Of a stretch of 64,000 nt of DNA, positions 45,616 through 57,600 are shown piece after piece; the stretch's first letter is position 1, and each line of letters starts with the position of its first letter. Under the pieces are notes generated by a model. That model had not been told where the DNA came from. It did no database searches and was given only the letters and a program-made list of their open reading frames with translations. Source of the DNA: Paragonimus westermani. Taxonomy: Eukaryota > Platyhelminthes > Trematoda > Plagiorchiida > Troglotrematidae. The translations under genes and the position numbers were made by a program. The DNA lies in NCBI GenBank assembly GCA_008508345.1, contig QNGE01001710.1, positions 80,129 to 144,128 on the forward strand, in the 5' to 3' direction.

Positions 45616-47235
45616 GTGGGCATGAAGGTGAATGTAAAGTAGTGTGTGAATCGATCTGGGATGATTTTGACATTGTCACTGACGGAAAATAGGGTTGTGT
45701 CCTAGTCCCAAGCCCATGTGGTTTACGTTTGACTACAATGCTAACAATTGTTTTCTAAGACTTGAAAGGCAGGGCGTTGAGCGCAGGACAGATGGGCTCC
45801 TACTGAATATTCGACGTTTCGGCGCCCCAACCTGGTTACGTATCCCAACGATGCATATGCTTCTGCTTGCAAATAATAGCGCGCTGTTCGTACACAGCGA
45901 AGACAAACCGCGGCTTTCGCGACCACGACATCCAGATTTGGACTAGATATCAACACAGGTAAGACTGTCTTTCTTTCAGGGTTCTCTGGGCTGGAGCGCT
46001 GTTCCCACACGTGTGCCTGAAATTCGCACCAATGTTGTCGACAGCTGTGTGGACTTCTGCTACATGGTTAGCAATTTGCCTACAGATTTGTCCGCGGACT
46101 ACGAGTCACGTGCTCGCGTGGCAAAGGCTAGCGTTGCTTCCGAACGTTTTAAAAAACTTGTCTGGAATAACCACAGCAATAAGATGGCCAGCAAGAAGAT
46201 GTCTATTGCTCAACGGTGCTGTCCATACTGTTGTGCGGCAGTGAAACGTGGACATTGTATCAGCGGAATAATATGCGCTATCTGAACCGCTTCCCTGTGC
46301 AACGTCTAAAACGTATCTTGGGCATTCGGTGGTCGGAAATGGTTCCAAACATTGAGGTACTGCGGCGAGCGGACAAGGAGGGGATGAAAGCCATGTTGAC
46401 GCTGAACCAGCTTCGTTTGGTAGGCCACGTCTATCAGAGAGGCGGAAATTATTCCGAAACAGCTGCTGTATAAGTAGATAAAAAATCAGGGCAGCGAAAT
46501 TCCGGTGGTCAAAAGCTTAGATACCATGATGTCGTCCAGGTAGGCTTTTTGCGCTGTAACGTTAACTTTGGCTGTTGAGAAGAGTTAGCGTTGAACCAGA
46601 CAGACGCCCGCAAGTCCAATGAGCAGCAGTTGCGTGGCGGAGACCGAAAGCGCGCGGTGCTCAACGGAAACATCGGTGCTGTAAGTCATGGTGACATGAC
46701 TATATGGCGTCGCGATGTATGTGGCTGTGAATGTGCCTGCCGTTTAGGATTAGTAGGTCGTCAACATACTTGTAGTACACTGTCGGTCAAGAGACAACGA
46801 ATAAGTTAGGCTATATAAGGTTATATCACTTACGTCCACTCTTTCTTGTTCACATCAACCAACGACTACTGTCGTTTTGAACTCACCCGCTCCCTTTTTG
46901 AGAAACCTGGGTGTCTGTGGTCTTCCACTTTTTTTCTTTAACTTTGTTGGTGCTGTATGCCGAATGCTTTGTCTGTTTTCCAGTCCAACCTTGAATTTTG
47001 TTATTCCTCTCATTTCCTCTAGAGTGCACTAACATGTACTCCCTTACTAAACCACTTATTGCACCATATTTTCAATATTCTTCTTCTCGAATTAGATCTT
47101 ATCATTGGAGTTTCGCTCCGTTTGTTTCTCGAGGGACATGGGTTTCAGTTTCGAGTAAGCCTATCAATTGGTCAACCAGCATTGGCCGGATGTACACAAA
47201 GGCCTCATCTACACACCTGATCGTACTCCTTCGGG

Positions 47236-47395
47236 TTTACACTGGATACGTGGTGTGCGAGTGTAACCACAAGTGGCACAGCGCAGGCCACCTGCAGTAG
47301 TGACGGTTAAGCGCCAGCGTCCTTTGGCTGCGGTCACTGTGACAGCCTAGTCCGAACCGGATGCTGACGACCAGCCGTCGGTCACTCTACCACAT
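47236..47395 (+). repeat. Dispersed repeat, copy 1
   Basis: Shares long similarity with the reverse complement of 53250-53400. Both contain GGCGTCCTTTGGCT-like sequence (here AGCGTCCTTTGGCTGCGG) followed by TCACTGTGACAG, and both have a TGTGGTGTG block about 50 bases earlier. Identity looks about 75-80 percent by eye. No coding match was found; it may be part of a LINE 3' region or a non-autonomous element. Confidence 0.7.
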
Positions 47396-47553
47396 TTCTC
47401 AAATATGCGTCGACCTTCTGTCGCGTTTCTCATACAGTCCACCCACTGGATCCGGAGTAAGTGATGAAAAAAAAGGTGGCAATATACTGAGAGTTTAAAC
47501 GCATCTCTCACTCAAACTGGCCGCGCCTTTGACTAGTACGGCAAGATGGGATG

Positions 47554-47567
47554 CACACACACACACA
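47554..47567. repeat. (CA)7 microsatellite
   Basis: Perfect dinucleotide run. Confidence 0.9.
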
Positions 47568-47654
47568 TTGCATACTCTGCATGTAACCGGTAAAATGCGA
47601 AGGTACGAACGGCGAAGATTACTAAAGACTGCATGTTTTCGCTGTTTTCACTTA

Positions 47655-47680
47655 CATCTTGTAAGAAATATTACAAGATG
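47655..47680. repeat. Perfect 10-bp hairpin
   Basis: CATCTTGTAA and TTACAAGATG flank a 6-base loop GAAATA. No flanking gene or T-run suggests a function. Confidence 0.7.
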
Positions 47681-48811
47681 ACACCACTCAGATAGATTGA
47701 GCAACTGACGATCTCAAGCTGACTGCTTCCAACAGGAAAAGTGAGAACAGAGGCAACCCAATTTCGAAATGGCACTCTGAAGCGGTAAAATGCGTTTAAC
47801 AGATTTGACGTGGCAAACACACTGTTTACAAAGGAACTAAAAATGGCAATTATCTGTATACTCAATGTCGGTGAGTTTGTTACCTGCAAAAAGATCCACT
47901 ACCAGATTCTCGGAAGTTCCGAGAGCCCTTTACAGAATATCGTCTAGTATGAGGTTGAATAAGAGAGGAACGATTGGAGACGGGCCAAATGCCATTTAAA
48001 GTAAGGAACTTTGGACAGAGCTATTTATACTTGTTCATTCTGCACTCAAAACGAGTGTGAACGTAGTTCAAATAATTGTCATTCCACTGAAACACTTTTG
48101 CCGTGGACGCAGCTCCAACGGCATATCGAATAAATGGGCAAAAGTACTGAGGCCATCTGCTAAGAAAAAGGAGTGCCGATGCTCTGGTGTTCGTCGCGGC
48201 GTACAATCGATACACCCGCAGCCAGGTCGGAAACCTGTCTGTTCTCGTATTTGATTCTTTGTTTTTCAGAAGCCATTGCATTATGAGGCTTCTGAGCGCA
48301 TTGGATGCAATAAAACAGTTAACCTGTTTTTGTCATGATTTTATTGATCACGGGAATGACTACTGATATGCGTCACTCAAGTCGCACTACTTCGGTCGGC
48401 CAGATGGAATGAAGAAATGTGATCATTTCACACCTCAATCTTATCGACATCCCTGACAAGAGACGAGGATAGTGGGGCAGACCTGAAGCTATATTAAAGT
48501 TAAACAGACGCATCATAGCTAGTTCAGATTCTGATGGAGAATCGTCAGGAATGTCACAGTCAAAACAAAACAGCACCATCGTAAATAGCTGTCCCGGGCC
48601 AGCTGGATTACCTTCTAAAAGAAAGTAGATGTGACAAGCTGTGTGTATGAACTATTTTCTTACGCTAAACTTCAATAGGACGCTATCAACAGTCAGTGCA
48701 ACCAGTAATTGTGGAAAACAGCACCCGGCTATTTCTTCACGTAGACGTCTGTATCCTAAGGTCAGTGTCAAGGTATTTTTGATTTACTAACTTGTTGTCC
48801 CGTGTAGTACG

Positions 48812-49720
48812 TCAGTTGGGTAATGAGGTTTTTGCTGGAACGAACACATAAACACCGACCCACAGGAGAGGAACGCAGAATTTTTGAAATAAGCTTGGCT
48901 GGTCTGGTTCATCATCGCAACGGCATCTAGTCGGACCAGAAGTACTGTAGTTCGAGTCGCCACTCAACCCAACGGTGATGTGTGTCATTGACTGCGGCAC
49001 ACCACCATCTCGGATAACGCTCCAAACTAGCGATTTAAGTGAATATCTCAGCCGTGTAGACGACACCTGCCCACAACTCAATGACACAGTCAGGGTCTCC
49101 ATACTTTGAGTCCAGGTCGTTCGTTGACCATCACGCGGTTTTGCCCAATTGTTGGTGGTTTCAGGATATAATACCCAGCACAGTGGCGCGCAGCTGGCAT
49201 ACGGAGTACGTGACCTAATCATCGCAGGCTGTGCAGTGTGATTAGGTGATCGCACATTCTCAGAGTTCCGGAATAAGCGTCGGCGAACGGCCGTACTGAT
49301 CATGCAATTAGTCCACTTAGTGCGAGCCAATTGGCGGAGACAACGATGGTCACACACAGCAATTCTGTTGACATCGTCGTTACGGACAGGCCAGTGTTCC
49401 GAACCATGGAACAAAACAGAACGTACACAAGCATTATACATCATTCCTTTCAGCGACAACCGAGCGTTCTTTCAACACCAAGGAAAGTGCGGACTGATAG
49501 AAGCAACTTGTGCCTTTACCATCCTCGCTGATACATCAACCTTACAGACGGAGATATTGGTACTCAAGTGTGTAAGTGTCCACAGTCTTACGTGGATTGC
49601 TTGCAATGAAGAAGGCATGGATGGGAATGTTCCACTCCTGGAACACAACTTTGTACTTTGAAAGTGCGAAGCCCATTTCGTACGAACCACCCCAGCCATT
49701 CACCTTGTTTAGCGTAACCC
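48812..49720 (-). pseudogene. RTE-type LINE, C-terminal part
   Basis: The 215-aa minus frame at 49459-48812 begins MSLKGMMYNACVRSVLFHGS, then EHWPVRNDDVNRIAVCDHRC and LRQLARTKWTNCM. RTE ORF2 C termini run SLKGRVYxAxVRSVLLYGSETWPLRxEDxxRLxVFDHRCLRxIARxxW. Upstream, another frame holds SYEMGFALSKYKV-like sequence (about 49690), the part just after the RT core. A later piece in another frame reads SHVGRCRL. The rest of the 215-aa frame has drifted. The upstream RT core is missing, so this is a 5'-truncated copy. Confidence 0.75.
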
Positions 49721-51480
49721 CACCTTTTTGATCCTGTTCACAGCCAATTCAGACATCACGCTCAGGCTGACCTACTGCGTCATACCAAAAGTCTGAAATA
49801 TTGTATCCACTTAGTTGTAGAGGTGAACAGCATCTGATCACGAAGCGAGAATCCACTTACGTAGAAGACTTTGTCCAAGCAGCGAACTGACATGGGCTGC
49901 AGCTGTCGTGACCAATGGTGCGGTGTCACGTTAAATCCGCAATCCCACAATAGTTGTAGGCTCATATCTATCCTGTCGATTAGTACAGTTGCGACTGGCC
50001 TGAAAATGACGTGTCGGAAGCGAGCTTGTTCTTGACAGTTCGACATCCAATGTTGTTAGGATTTCGTGATTGTCGGACACCACAAGTGCAGGTACTTGCT
50101 TACATGTATCACTCAGCCAGCAAGGTGTGACACTGCGTTTGCCATCACAGATAGCAATGTACCAGTGGTGGTGGTGTTTGACCATGACGACATGCTATAG
50201 CGGAGAAGTAAAATAAGGCGAATGGCCCTAGTTAGTGAAAACACCCGTTTGACAGGCAAGACCGTAGCAGACAAACATAAGGCGACATCTGCAAACTGGT
50301 GTTATTGGAGCTATCGCATGGACAGTGCATCAACGTCACTTATTTCATGGGTAACAATAGTGCCACTCACGCCACTTAATCGGATTAGACACTCTCTTGT
50401 AATCTCCAGCCACGAACAGAGGTCATGAGGGCAGCATTCCGAGACAAACCAGACCGATAACGATCGGCCCAGTGGTTATCGATTTTACCACACACACACA
50501 AACTATGGTAAGTGACTGTCTGTCCACTTGGCACACCACGTCGATCAACTTTCGCCGAGATATAAAAGCAGCTATTATGCAGAGATCAACGTTAACTCAG
50601 TAAGGAGAATAAGGAAGAGAGGATCACTAGAAGGACATTAAAAGTAAACATTTTCTGTGTTGCCGCCCTTGAGTAAGGCGGCATCAAAAGTCTTTGTACT
50701 GAGCTGCGTGACAATCATAACAAGGCAAACAACAGATATTGGACGGACCTTTGATAAAAGTTACGGACGTGAAATTGATGGCGAATACACTACCGTGTCT
50801 GAGAGACTGTTCCTTCCAGGGTCGGCAAGAAATGTTCATTTCAGAGTTGAAAATGCCCATCGACGGTAAGCGGAAGACTGAATAGTGCAGTGCGAACCAG
50901 TAGGAGGCACCGAGGTGGACAAACAAGACAGAGTAGAAAATCAGGTCTGCTGGAAGTACTTATCGGTAAACCCGAAACCACATTCGGTACTAAGTGGAAA
51001 ATTTGTAACCTCAACGAAACAAGAACATTCCGAGTCTACATTAATCCGGTGTAGTCATGCCACCTGTTGAGTTTCGTGTATGGTCGGGCTAATCTGTCGA
51101 ATTTCATTTTGAGGACGACTGTGTAAATCGGAGTGAGTCAACTGTTCAATGAGAGGATGAACAATCGGAGAACTACATATGGCTACACATATATACGTCA
51201 AAGCTAACGAATGAGATGCTACTGAAAATTTCAACGATTGCCAACACTAAAAAACGGTCTGGAAGCCTTTCAAAACCTAATCGCAATCGCAAACATTTTA
51301 AAATATCAGGACGAATATGTTATGAACAGTAACATATTAACGAATATTCATTATTTGTTAACAGAATCGCGGTGACAAGAAGAAATGTAATGTGTACATA
51401 AATCGATTTATAACCAGTAGAATAATACACAACTTTGGACAGCACGTAGAAGACAAAGGGAATGAATAGGGGTAAAGTCA
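49721..51480. other. No gene recognised
   Basis: Minus-strand frames at 49780-50046 and 49931-50185 may be further worn LINE sequence, but no motif decides it. The rest is AT-rich and featureless. Confidence 0.35.
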
Positions 51481-52455
51481 TCAGTCAATTATTTCTGTCT
51501 GTGTGTCAATTAGCGGATCAACGAGAGATGGCTGTCTCGAATTAGCAGACAATTGTTGACACCATGAGGTCAAAGGTTTGATTGCATAATGGCAGAAGCC
51601 AACCCAAAACATCATCGCTAACTTGGCCGGAATGTACTGGAGAACGTACAAAACTGGGACAAAATATGATCCACGCAAGTGTGCGTCCTCAATCATGAAA
51701 CCGGAAACTGTCCGACTTGGGGAACGTGCGATCAGCCAACCCGTGAGTAGACTCTCAAGAAGAAACAGGCTAGCACGAATTCCAACCGTTCGAAAAAGCT
51801 AAAGTAGAAAAATACGGGAGAAAAATGAGAGGAATCGGTACACCATCTGTAAGCCCACTCCACAAACAAAACAAGCGAAATAGAAGACTGAAAATTACAG
51901 ATGCTTCTGCGGATTTTGGTATTCATGAGGAATTTGTCGAGGTGTACAGCTAAAACTGAATGGTGACATGAGTAAGTTTCACAATAGAGCGCATGAAAAA
52001 GACAATTTTGCTCCATCGTCCTCTTCATTTTCAGCCCTGAGCCTTACACGTGAATTCACACTCCACGTGTGAACGACGAGAACGCTTTCCATGGTTTTCC
52101 GAACGTCATCTGCACACTGGTGTTTGCTTCCGGTACACATTAGTGACAATGGGAAAGAATATATGCGAAGAACAAACAGCCAAGGCACACCTACCAGCCT
52201 ACAACAAGTGGTTTACTGTTTATTGGACGATGCACACACCGACAAAAAGACGTGATCACAGATTGTGAAGGCTATCTTATCTGGGTATCATGACAAGGTA
52301 ATCTGCTAGTTGCAGGGTTTGCTTTAGAAGCAGATAAACCTTGAGGATCATGGCCACAGCCAACAATGAAAAAACACTGACAGTGAGAGGTAGGGACGAA
52401 AACGGGCAGCATTCAAGTCATACTGAGCAACACGCTCCGAAACGGATTGATTTTC
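51481..52455 (-). CDS. Candidate downstream exons of GET1
   Basis: Three minus-strand segments could complete GET1. (a) From 52455, after GATAG: ENQSVSERVAQYDLNAARF, in phase with the end of the first exon and suited to finish its coiled coil. (b) From 51887, after TAATTTTCAG, 44 bases to a GTGTAC donor: one frame reads SSISLVLFVEWAYRW, another FYFACFVCGVGLQM; both are hydrophobic, as a second membrane helix requires. (c) From 51636, after GTTCTCCAG: YIPAKLAMMFWVGFCHYAIK and a polar tail to a stop at 51481. GET1 normally has such helices after the coiled coil. Exact joins, especially between (a) and (b), are not settled; similarity to the family is weak here. Confidence 0.35.
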
Positions 52456-52965
52456 CTATCGTTGGGATTAATGCGTCGCCAGTCACGGCCAGAATTGCAA
52501 CAGTTAGAAAATGCCTTGTTTGTGAAGTATTCTAACCTTTTTGTTCGATTTGGTGTGTTGCTACTTCTGCTGGATTGGAAGCGGGCGCGAAAATGAAATG
52601 CGATTGAAGAAAAACGGAAAGTGATATAACACAAACACTTTTTGAGTTTGGATCCGTACTAACTTTCTTGACATTTCAGTGCAGTTTACCATCAGCAAGC
52701 TCATTACATCCTAGAAAACTGAGTACTAACAGCAAAACCTCTGTTCTAGTACAGGCTATACGTTGTGTAAAAACGAGGAGAACGTGTCAGATGATGGGTT
52801 GATATTCACAAAGTGTACCCGAGTCAACACTTATCTTCAGAGCAGACATACTCATCTCCAAAATATGCTGGTAATCGTGATTACGTGATACTACGAAGTA
52901 ATTGGTGGTCGAAAGCAAACATCCTAGGAAACCACATGAACTTTGCAACATAACGCAGCGTCAAC

Positions 52966-53165
52966 CATCATCATCATCATTGGCCTCGATATATTAATGG
53001 CCGACGGTGGCGCTACAAAACACAACCATAGTGGAAGAAAATGGCAGTCCCAGTTGGGAGAGAAAAAGGAAAAAAAGATGTTAATGAATAGTTCAACATT
53101 TAAGTTTGAACTTAAACAACCAATAAGTAACGAGCTCACATCCTGTAAACAAATAAGTGAGTTTC
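52966..53165 (-). mobile_element. RTE-type LINE 3' UTR and tail
   Basis: On the minus strand a pyrimidine-rich stretch (TCTTTTTTTCC... to a TATGG block) ends in five ATG units (52966-52980). Its layout and several words match the 3' UTR plus (ATG)n tail of the RTE copy at 38.9 kb. No coding part of the element is left next to it, so it is a severely truncated insertion. Confidence 0.5.
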
Positions 53166-53249
53166 AGTTAAGAGTGAGATGGCATCTGCAATGCCGGGAG
53201 GCCCCACTTAACGGTCCGTTGCACCGCAACATTGACCGTCTTCACTTCA

Positions 53250-53405
53250 CTGACACACGGTTGGCGGCATCCGATTCGGATTAGCCTGTCACAGTGACCG
53301 AAGCCAAAGGACGCCTGCGCTTAGCCATCACTGCAATTGGCTTGCGCTGCACCAATTGCAGTTCCACCAACACACCACATATTCAGTGTNGATATGACCT
53401 ACCTG
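53250..53405 (-). repeat. Dispersed repeat, copy 2 (inverted)
   Basis: Reverse-complement partner of 47236-47395. It lies directly upstream (in its own orientation) of the RTE 3' tail at 52966-53165, so it may belong to that element's 3' part. It contains the ambiguous base at 53390. Confidence 0.7.
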
Positions 53406-53884
53406 AGCCTAACGTACTCGTCGCCTCTTCACCGACAGTGTACCATGAGTACGTTAGTGACCTACTAACCCCAAACGGCCGGCGCATTCCCGGCCGCACA
53501 CATCGCAACGCCATATAGTCACGTCACCGCGACCTTTGCGTACCTGCTAACACAAAGGCAACATTCGTCCCCCAATCTGATTGAGTTCTACTTCGCCAAC
53601 GTTTCGAATATCAAACTGCATGCCATCGACACAAATCACACATGGGGACGTTACAAGAGTGGAACTCCAGTTCACATCAAACCTTTACAGTAACACAAAT
53701 GACAGAATAAATCAATGCAAACGGTACAATCAATGTCGCCAGTTTAACCAAGTCTCCCGATGCGTACGATGAGAATTAAGCCGATCGACCTAGAGAACAG
53801 GTAGAGGTCGGTCTTTATACATACCATGATGTGTGGTGGACATCACGATCTTGTGTAGAATAAGAATCAGATTACGGGAATCAA
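53406..53884. other. GET1 intron sequence, no feature
   Basis: Lies just downstream of the GET1 donor site on the minus strand. No repeat or exon recognised. Confidence 0.4.
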
Positions 53885-53890
53885 ACTCAC

Positions 53891-54281
53891 CGACTTTTCA
53901 ACCGTATCTTGAGATAGCTGGGCAATTTGACGAGCTAATGATTTGATCTGACGTTCGGTACGAGAATAACGAGCAAAATTATTCACCATGTTCAACTTCT
54001 TTAGCTCAACTCGCATTTCCATAAGCTCCGCAGCCAACCGTAGACGTGTGGCACGACGCTGGCGACCGGCCGCAGTCGAAATAGCACCAAGGTAGAGGAA
54101 AAAATTGTGTAGTCGATTTACAATGTTCAAAGCGTGAGCAACACGAAATCCCAAAATGACGAAAAACACAATAAGCAAATTTGAAATCCAGTTTTCCGAC
54201 GGGGAATGGTCGAGAAAATCGGTCTGCTGGTGAACATCATCCGTGGCCATGTTGTCAATTTCCATAGAATTCTCGGTAGAC
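53891..54281 (-). CDS. GET1: GET1/WRB first coding exon
   Basis: ER membrane subunit of the receptor that inserts tail-anchored proteins delivered by GET3. Coding from ATG at 54265 to a GTGAGT donor after 53891, 125 codons, phase 0. Residues about 27-45 (WISNLLIVFFVILGFRV) form the first membrane helix. From about 68 a basic, amphipathic coiled coil runs to the end, with LAAELMEMRVELKKLNMVN, NFARYSRTERQIKSLARQI. The phrase ELxxLNMVxxFARYxRxERxI is the hallmark of GET1 (human MDEFARYARLERKI), where it contacts GET3. An AG follows TTTTTATACTTGACGC 16 bases before the ATG. Met6 is an alternative start. The exon seems intact; later exons are tentative. Confidence 0.85.
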
Positions 54282-54297
54282 CTGCGTCAAGTATAAA
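54282..54297 (-). promoter_or_regulatory. Splice acceptor before the GET1 start
   Basis: Pyrimidine-rich TTTTTATACTTGACGCAG ends 16 bases upstream of the ATG. It is followed by GTCTACCGAGAATTCT and the start codon. Confidence 0.45.
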
Positions 54298-54652
54298 AAC
54301 AATAATTTGCAAACGAAATAAGGAATTGGTAGGCCCAAAACCAGATAGCATCAAAAACGAAAATGCGTTTCCACCCAATATTTCACTTTTATGAACCATA
54401 CGATTGGTAAACACCGGAATTTTACGTTCAGTGATCGACGTTCACGTGTCAACTGGCGTATGATGCATCAAAACCTTTTAGATAAAACATGTGACAATAA
54501 AGATTTAAGTCTACTAATTATTGTTTCATAAAGAGTATTTTTGTGACGCCAACAAACTCCAAGATCTTGATGTCTGAAAGTTCGAATTGAATCTTTCGAT
54601 CTGAATCTGAACGGTTAGCCAGAATGATAGAAAATTCGACTGACCAGCAGTG
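54282..54652 (-). other. MED21-GET1 intergenic spacer
   Basis: 371 bases between the MED21 stop and the GET1 acceptor. On the minus strand no AATAAA or ATTAAA was found in it, while a pyrimidine stretch and AG stand at the GET1 end. Confidence 0.6.
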
Positions 54653-57600
54653 CTAGAGAACCGCGCGACTCACTTCAGACTCTAAAGACTGTGTCGTCAA
54701 TTGTGTTTGCGCTATAGCAGTCAGGAAGCGGCGAACTTCCGTGAGTCTAGAATCCAACCTGGCTGTGACGCGAGCAAGTTTCCAACCTTCTGCGCGATAG
54801 TCCTCGATCAGGCGTTGTACTGCACTACGTTGCAATTCCGTACTTGCTTCCTCTTCGGGTAAAGAGCCAATAAGTGCGTCTAATTGACGCGCAGTAGCAG
54901 CAATAACGACGGCAAAGTTGCGACCGATATCTGAATGAACAGAGGGAAAGGTAAACAGATGCAAGTTTTCAAAAAAATCGCCAATGGAAAAAACACGAAT
55001 AATCAAGTTTTATGGATTACGCAATTCATCAGTTACTCAGCGTTTCCACACAATAGATAATATGACTACCAACTAACTGAATAAACACTGCACAATTTCA
55101 CAACAACCGATAGTGTGAAACGATCCAGCAGAAACACACGTGTTCCATATAAAAGTTACAAGTTTCGCTGCCGGGCATCAGATAAAACAAGAGGATAGAA
55201 AAACGTCAGCGACTGAGACAAAAAAGTGACTTTGGGAAACAGTTTATCTTGAGTGCTCGCAACTGAAATATGATCCACTGGATGTGTTTGACTAAAAATG
55301 ACAGGACACAAACGTGCTACGGCCACGAATAAAGAAAAAACTATCTTACTCATGCACCCGAGTTCAAGAATAACCGAAAAATGTCACAAGGGCATGGTGG
55401 TTGCTCATTACTGGCCTGAACTACTACATACGGTGCTCAAATGAACTTCGCGACTAATCCATTTCGAAAGAGACATTTGATTCAAGTCCCAACAGTTCAT
55501 CAGGTATGCTGTCCGGAGGCGAAGTTGAAGTCTGTTGTGAGCAAACTTACCGTGGACAATATGTGAAAAGTCAAATGAAAGATCGGTTATCACCACATTA
55601 TCCTATCCCTCAGGGTAGACTAACAACATCTGCCCCATTGACGCCAGCCAGTAAACCCACGACCGAAACCATTCAGTTAGCAACAGTGAATCGAGACTTC
55701 CATTGATGGCAAACCTGTGAAGACTTGGAAGTAAGTGGAAAAAGAGCCCATCAGTTCCTGTATCACTAGATACGATTAAAAAGTTCGTTTCGGTTAAATA
55801 TGTAAGCAAGACAGTCTTTTGTGTTTAGCTATCAGGCCAATTGTAGCGGTTTGTAAGCTGTTATACCTAGAAAGTTTAGTGTAAAGTATATCCCATTTTT
55901 ACGCTACGGCGTTGGATGCTATACGATATACAAGGTCACACAACCACTTGCGGATTGTGGTACACGGTCCGATTTATCGGGGTACTGAGTAAGTCGATCG
56001 TTAAAAACACGCGGAATTTCGGATAACAAGGCCGGGGCGACAGATGAGCGCCAACCTGGAGGTTGACAAGCCTTGGCAAAAAAAGATCAATATTTTCAAG
56101 TTACCGATCAACAGCTACCGCTATCGCATGGGGCACGTAAAACCGGACCCAACCGAAGTGAAACACGTTGCCTTAGGAAAATGCCTACTAGGTACGGGTT
56201 GAATAACTTCACCACTTTAATCTACGATAGTGGTGGACACTGACGCTTAGCTGTCACGTAACTACGAGAAAAAGAGGAAGAACAAATAATAGTAAAAAGG
56301 GAACTGAGTGGAACCAAAAGCATACAAATCCGGTGTTCAAACGCAAACACTGAACACTCAGACACTTAGGTTTTGCACACAACCGAATCGCTCGCAATTC
56401 GGTGAAGCCTTTAAGGCAACTTTTTTGTGGGGGTTACTGTACCGTTTCATTCACTTCACTTGACTCAGGCGACTCACTGTAGCAAACCGGATTAGCTGCC
56501 AACCCAGTAAGTCAAGATGGTAGTAGCCACAGAGACGTATCCTACTGGCATTAACATATGTCAAGTTTTCGTCTGTCAATCTTGAGCCTTATCCTATTTG
56601 GCAAAGGGTGCCCGGCATGGCAGACGATTAGTTGGCATATACGGTATACAACACGACTTTAACCTATGTATCCTCAGGAACTAAGCAAATGAGCCTGGTT
56701 GACTCTCATCACCAAACATTCGCCTTCAAAATTCCGAATGATGTGGGTAAGTAAACAGATTTCGACCAACGAACACTTAAAGACAGTTTGAGCATTCTTC
56801 ACCGAGTGGTCGCATTTCGTAAAGTGCTCCAAATTACTTTACATGCTCGTCTCACAGGCGGCAGAAGTGCCTCTCTGCCACCAGAGATCACCCATATCGA
56901 AGGCCAACTAGAATTTGAAAATGTGAGACTACTTCATTCCCGAAACTCCCTAGGCATACAACCTGGTCAACAACAACCAGAACTTCACCAATCAACATTA
57001 AATCTACGTAGTCCCTGCAATCCAACAAAAATGCACTGCCCTTTGAAGCTACAAAGTGCGTCATGAGGTATTTTGTAGAGAGGAATGTGTATTCCAACGC
57101 TACCGTTATGCATGAAACTTGTAAATCAGCAATACTCCATCGCCAATACGGTCAAGACGGGTCAACCTTCCACCACAGGGAAAGTTCACTTCGGCATTCT
57201 GTGAACGCTGCAGGCGGTTCTTCATAATATCGTCCGAAAAAATTGGAAGAGGGTAAAAATTAGGTAGCTTGGACGTAACCTGCTTTTCAGAAGGAATCTA
57301 GCAGACAAATCTCCGGACTCAAACTTGAATGACGTACGAGAATGGGGTGTGGGTAGTAAGTTCACAAACTTGTTTGAACAATCTCTGTACATGAACAGTT
57401 TTAAAAACGAAGATCAATCCAATGGGACGAATGTCTTTACGACCGAGAAAAAAGCAAGCGTTTGTCAACAGCACAGGCGACGTTGCTCCACAGTTGGGTT
57501 AAAAGTGAAGTCCTGGTCTACGCACTCCTATCCAACATGAGATCTTGTCCACCTACTATGCTGCAGCGAGTTTATTAGATATACTGAGCTCCAGAAATCT

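Larger units (their letters stand above)
43560..46700 (+). mobile_element. APE-type LINE, long but broken copy
   Basis: The plus strand carries, in shifting frames, the whole order of a one-ORF LINE. Endonuclease traces are at 43560-44390. A linker helix region is at 44474-44850. RT is at 45018-45700, and the C-terminal domain at 46010-46640 with DFCYMVSNLPTDLSADYESR, LLCGSETWTLYQRN, RFPVQRLKRILGIRWSEMVP and MLTLNQLRLVGHV. The last recognisable piece is GGQKLRYHDVVQ then EELALNQTDARKS to about 46640. The Y-A-DD region between 45700 and 46000 is hard to read. Stops occur roughly every 50-90 codons. It is the longest LINE in the window; the clade (RTE- or Jockey-like) is not fixed. Confidence 0.8.
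46701..48800. other. Unassigned interval with small repeats
   Basis: Contains one copy of an inverted dispersed repeat (47236-47395), a (CA)7 run and a small hairpin, listed separately. A 100-aa frame (46998-47300) has no recognised domain. Confidence 0.4.

Noticed and set aside
54127..54414. 95-aa minus-strand frame overlapping GET1
   Set aside because: Different phase from the conserved GET1 frame and runs through the acceptor; a shadow.
54653..54672. GTGAGT near the end of MED21 as a third-exon donor
   Set aside because: The 151-aa two-exon product already has the family's length and C terminus; kept only as a remark.
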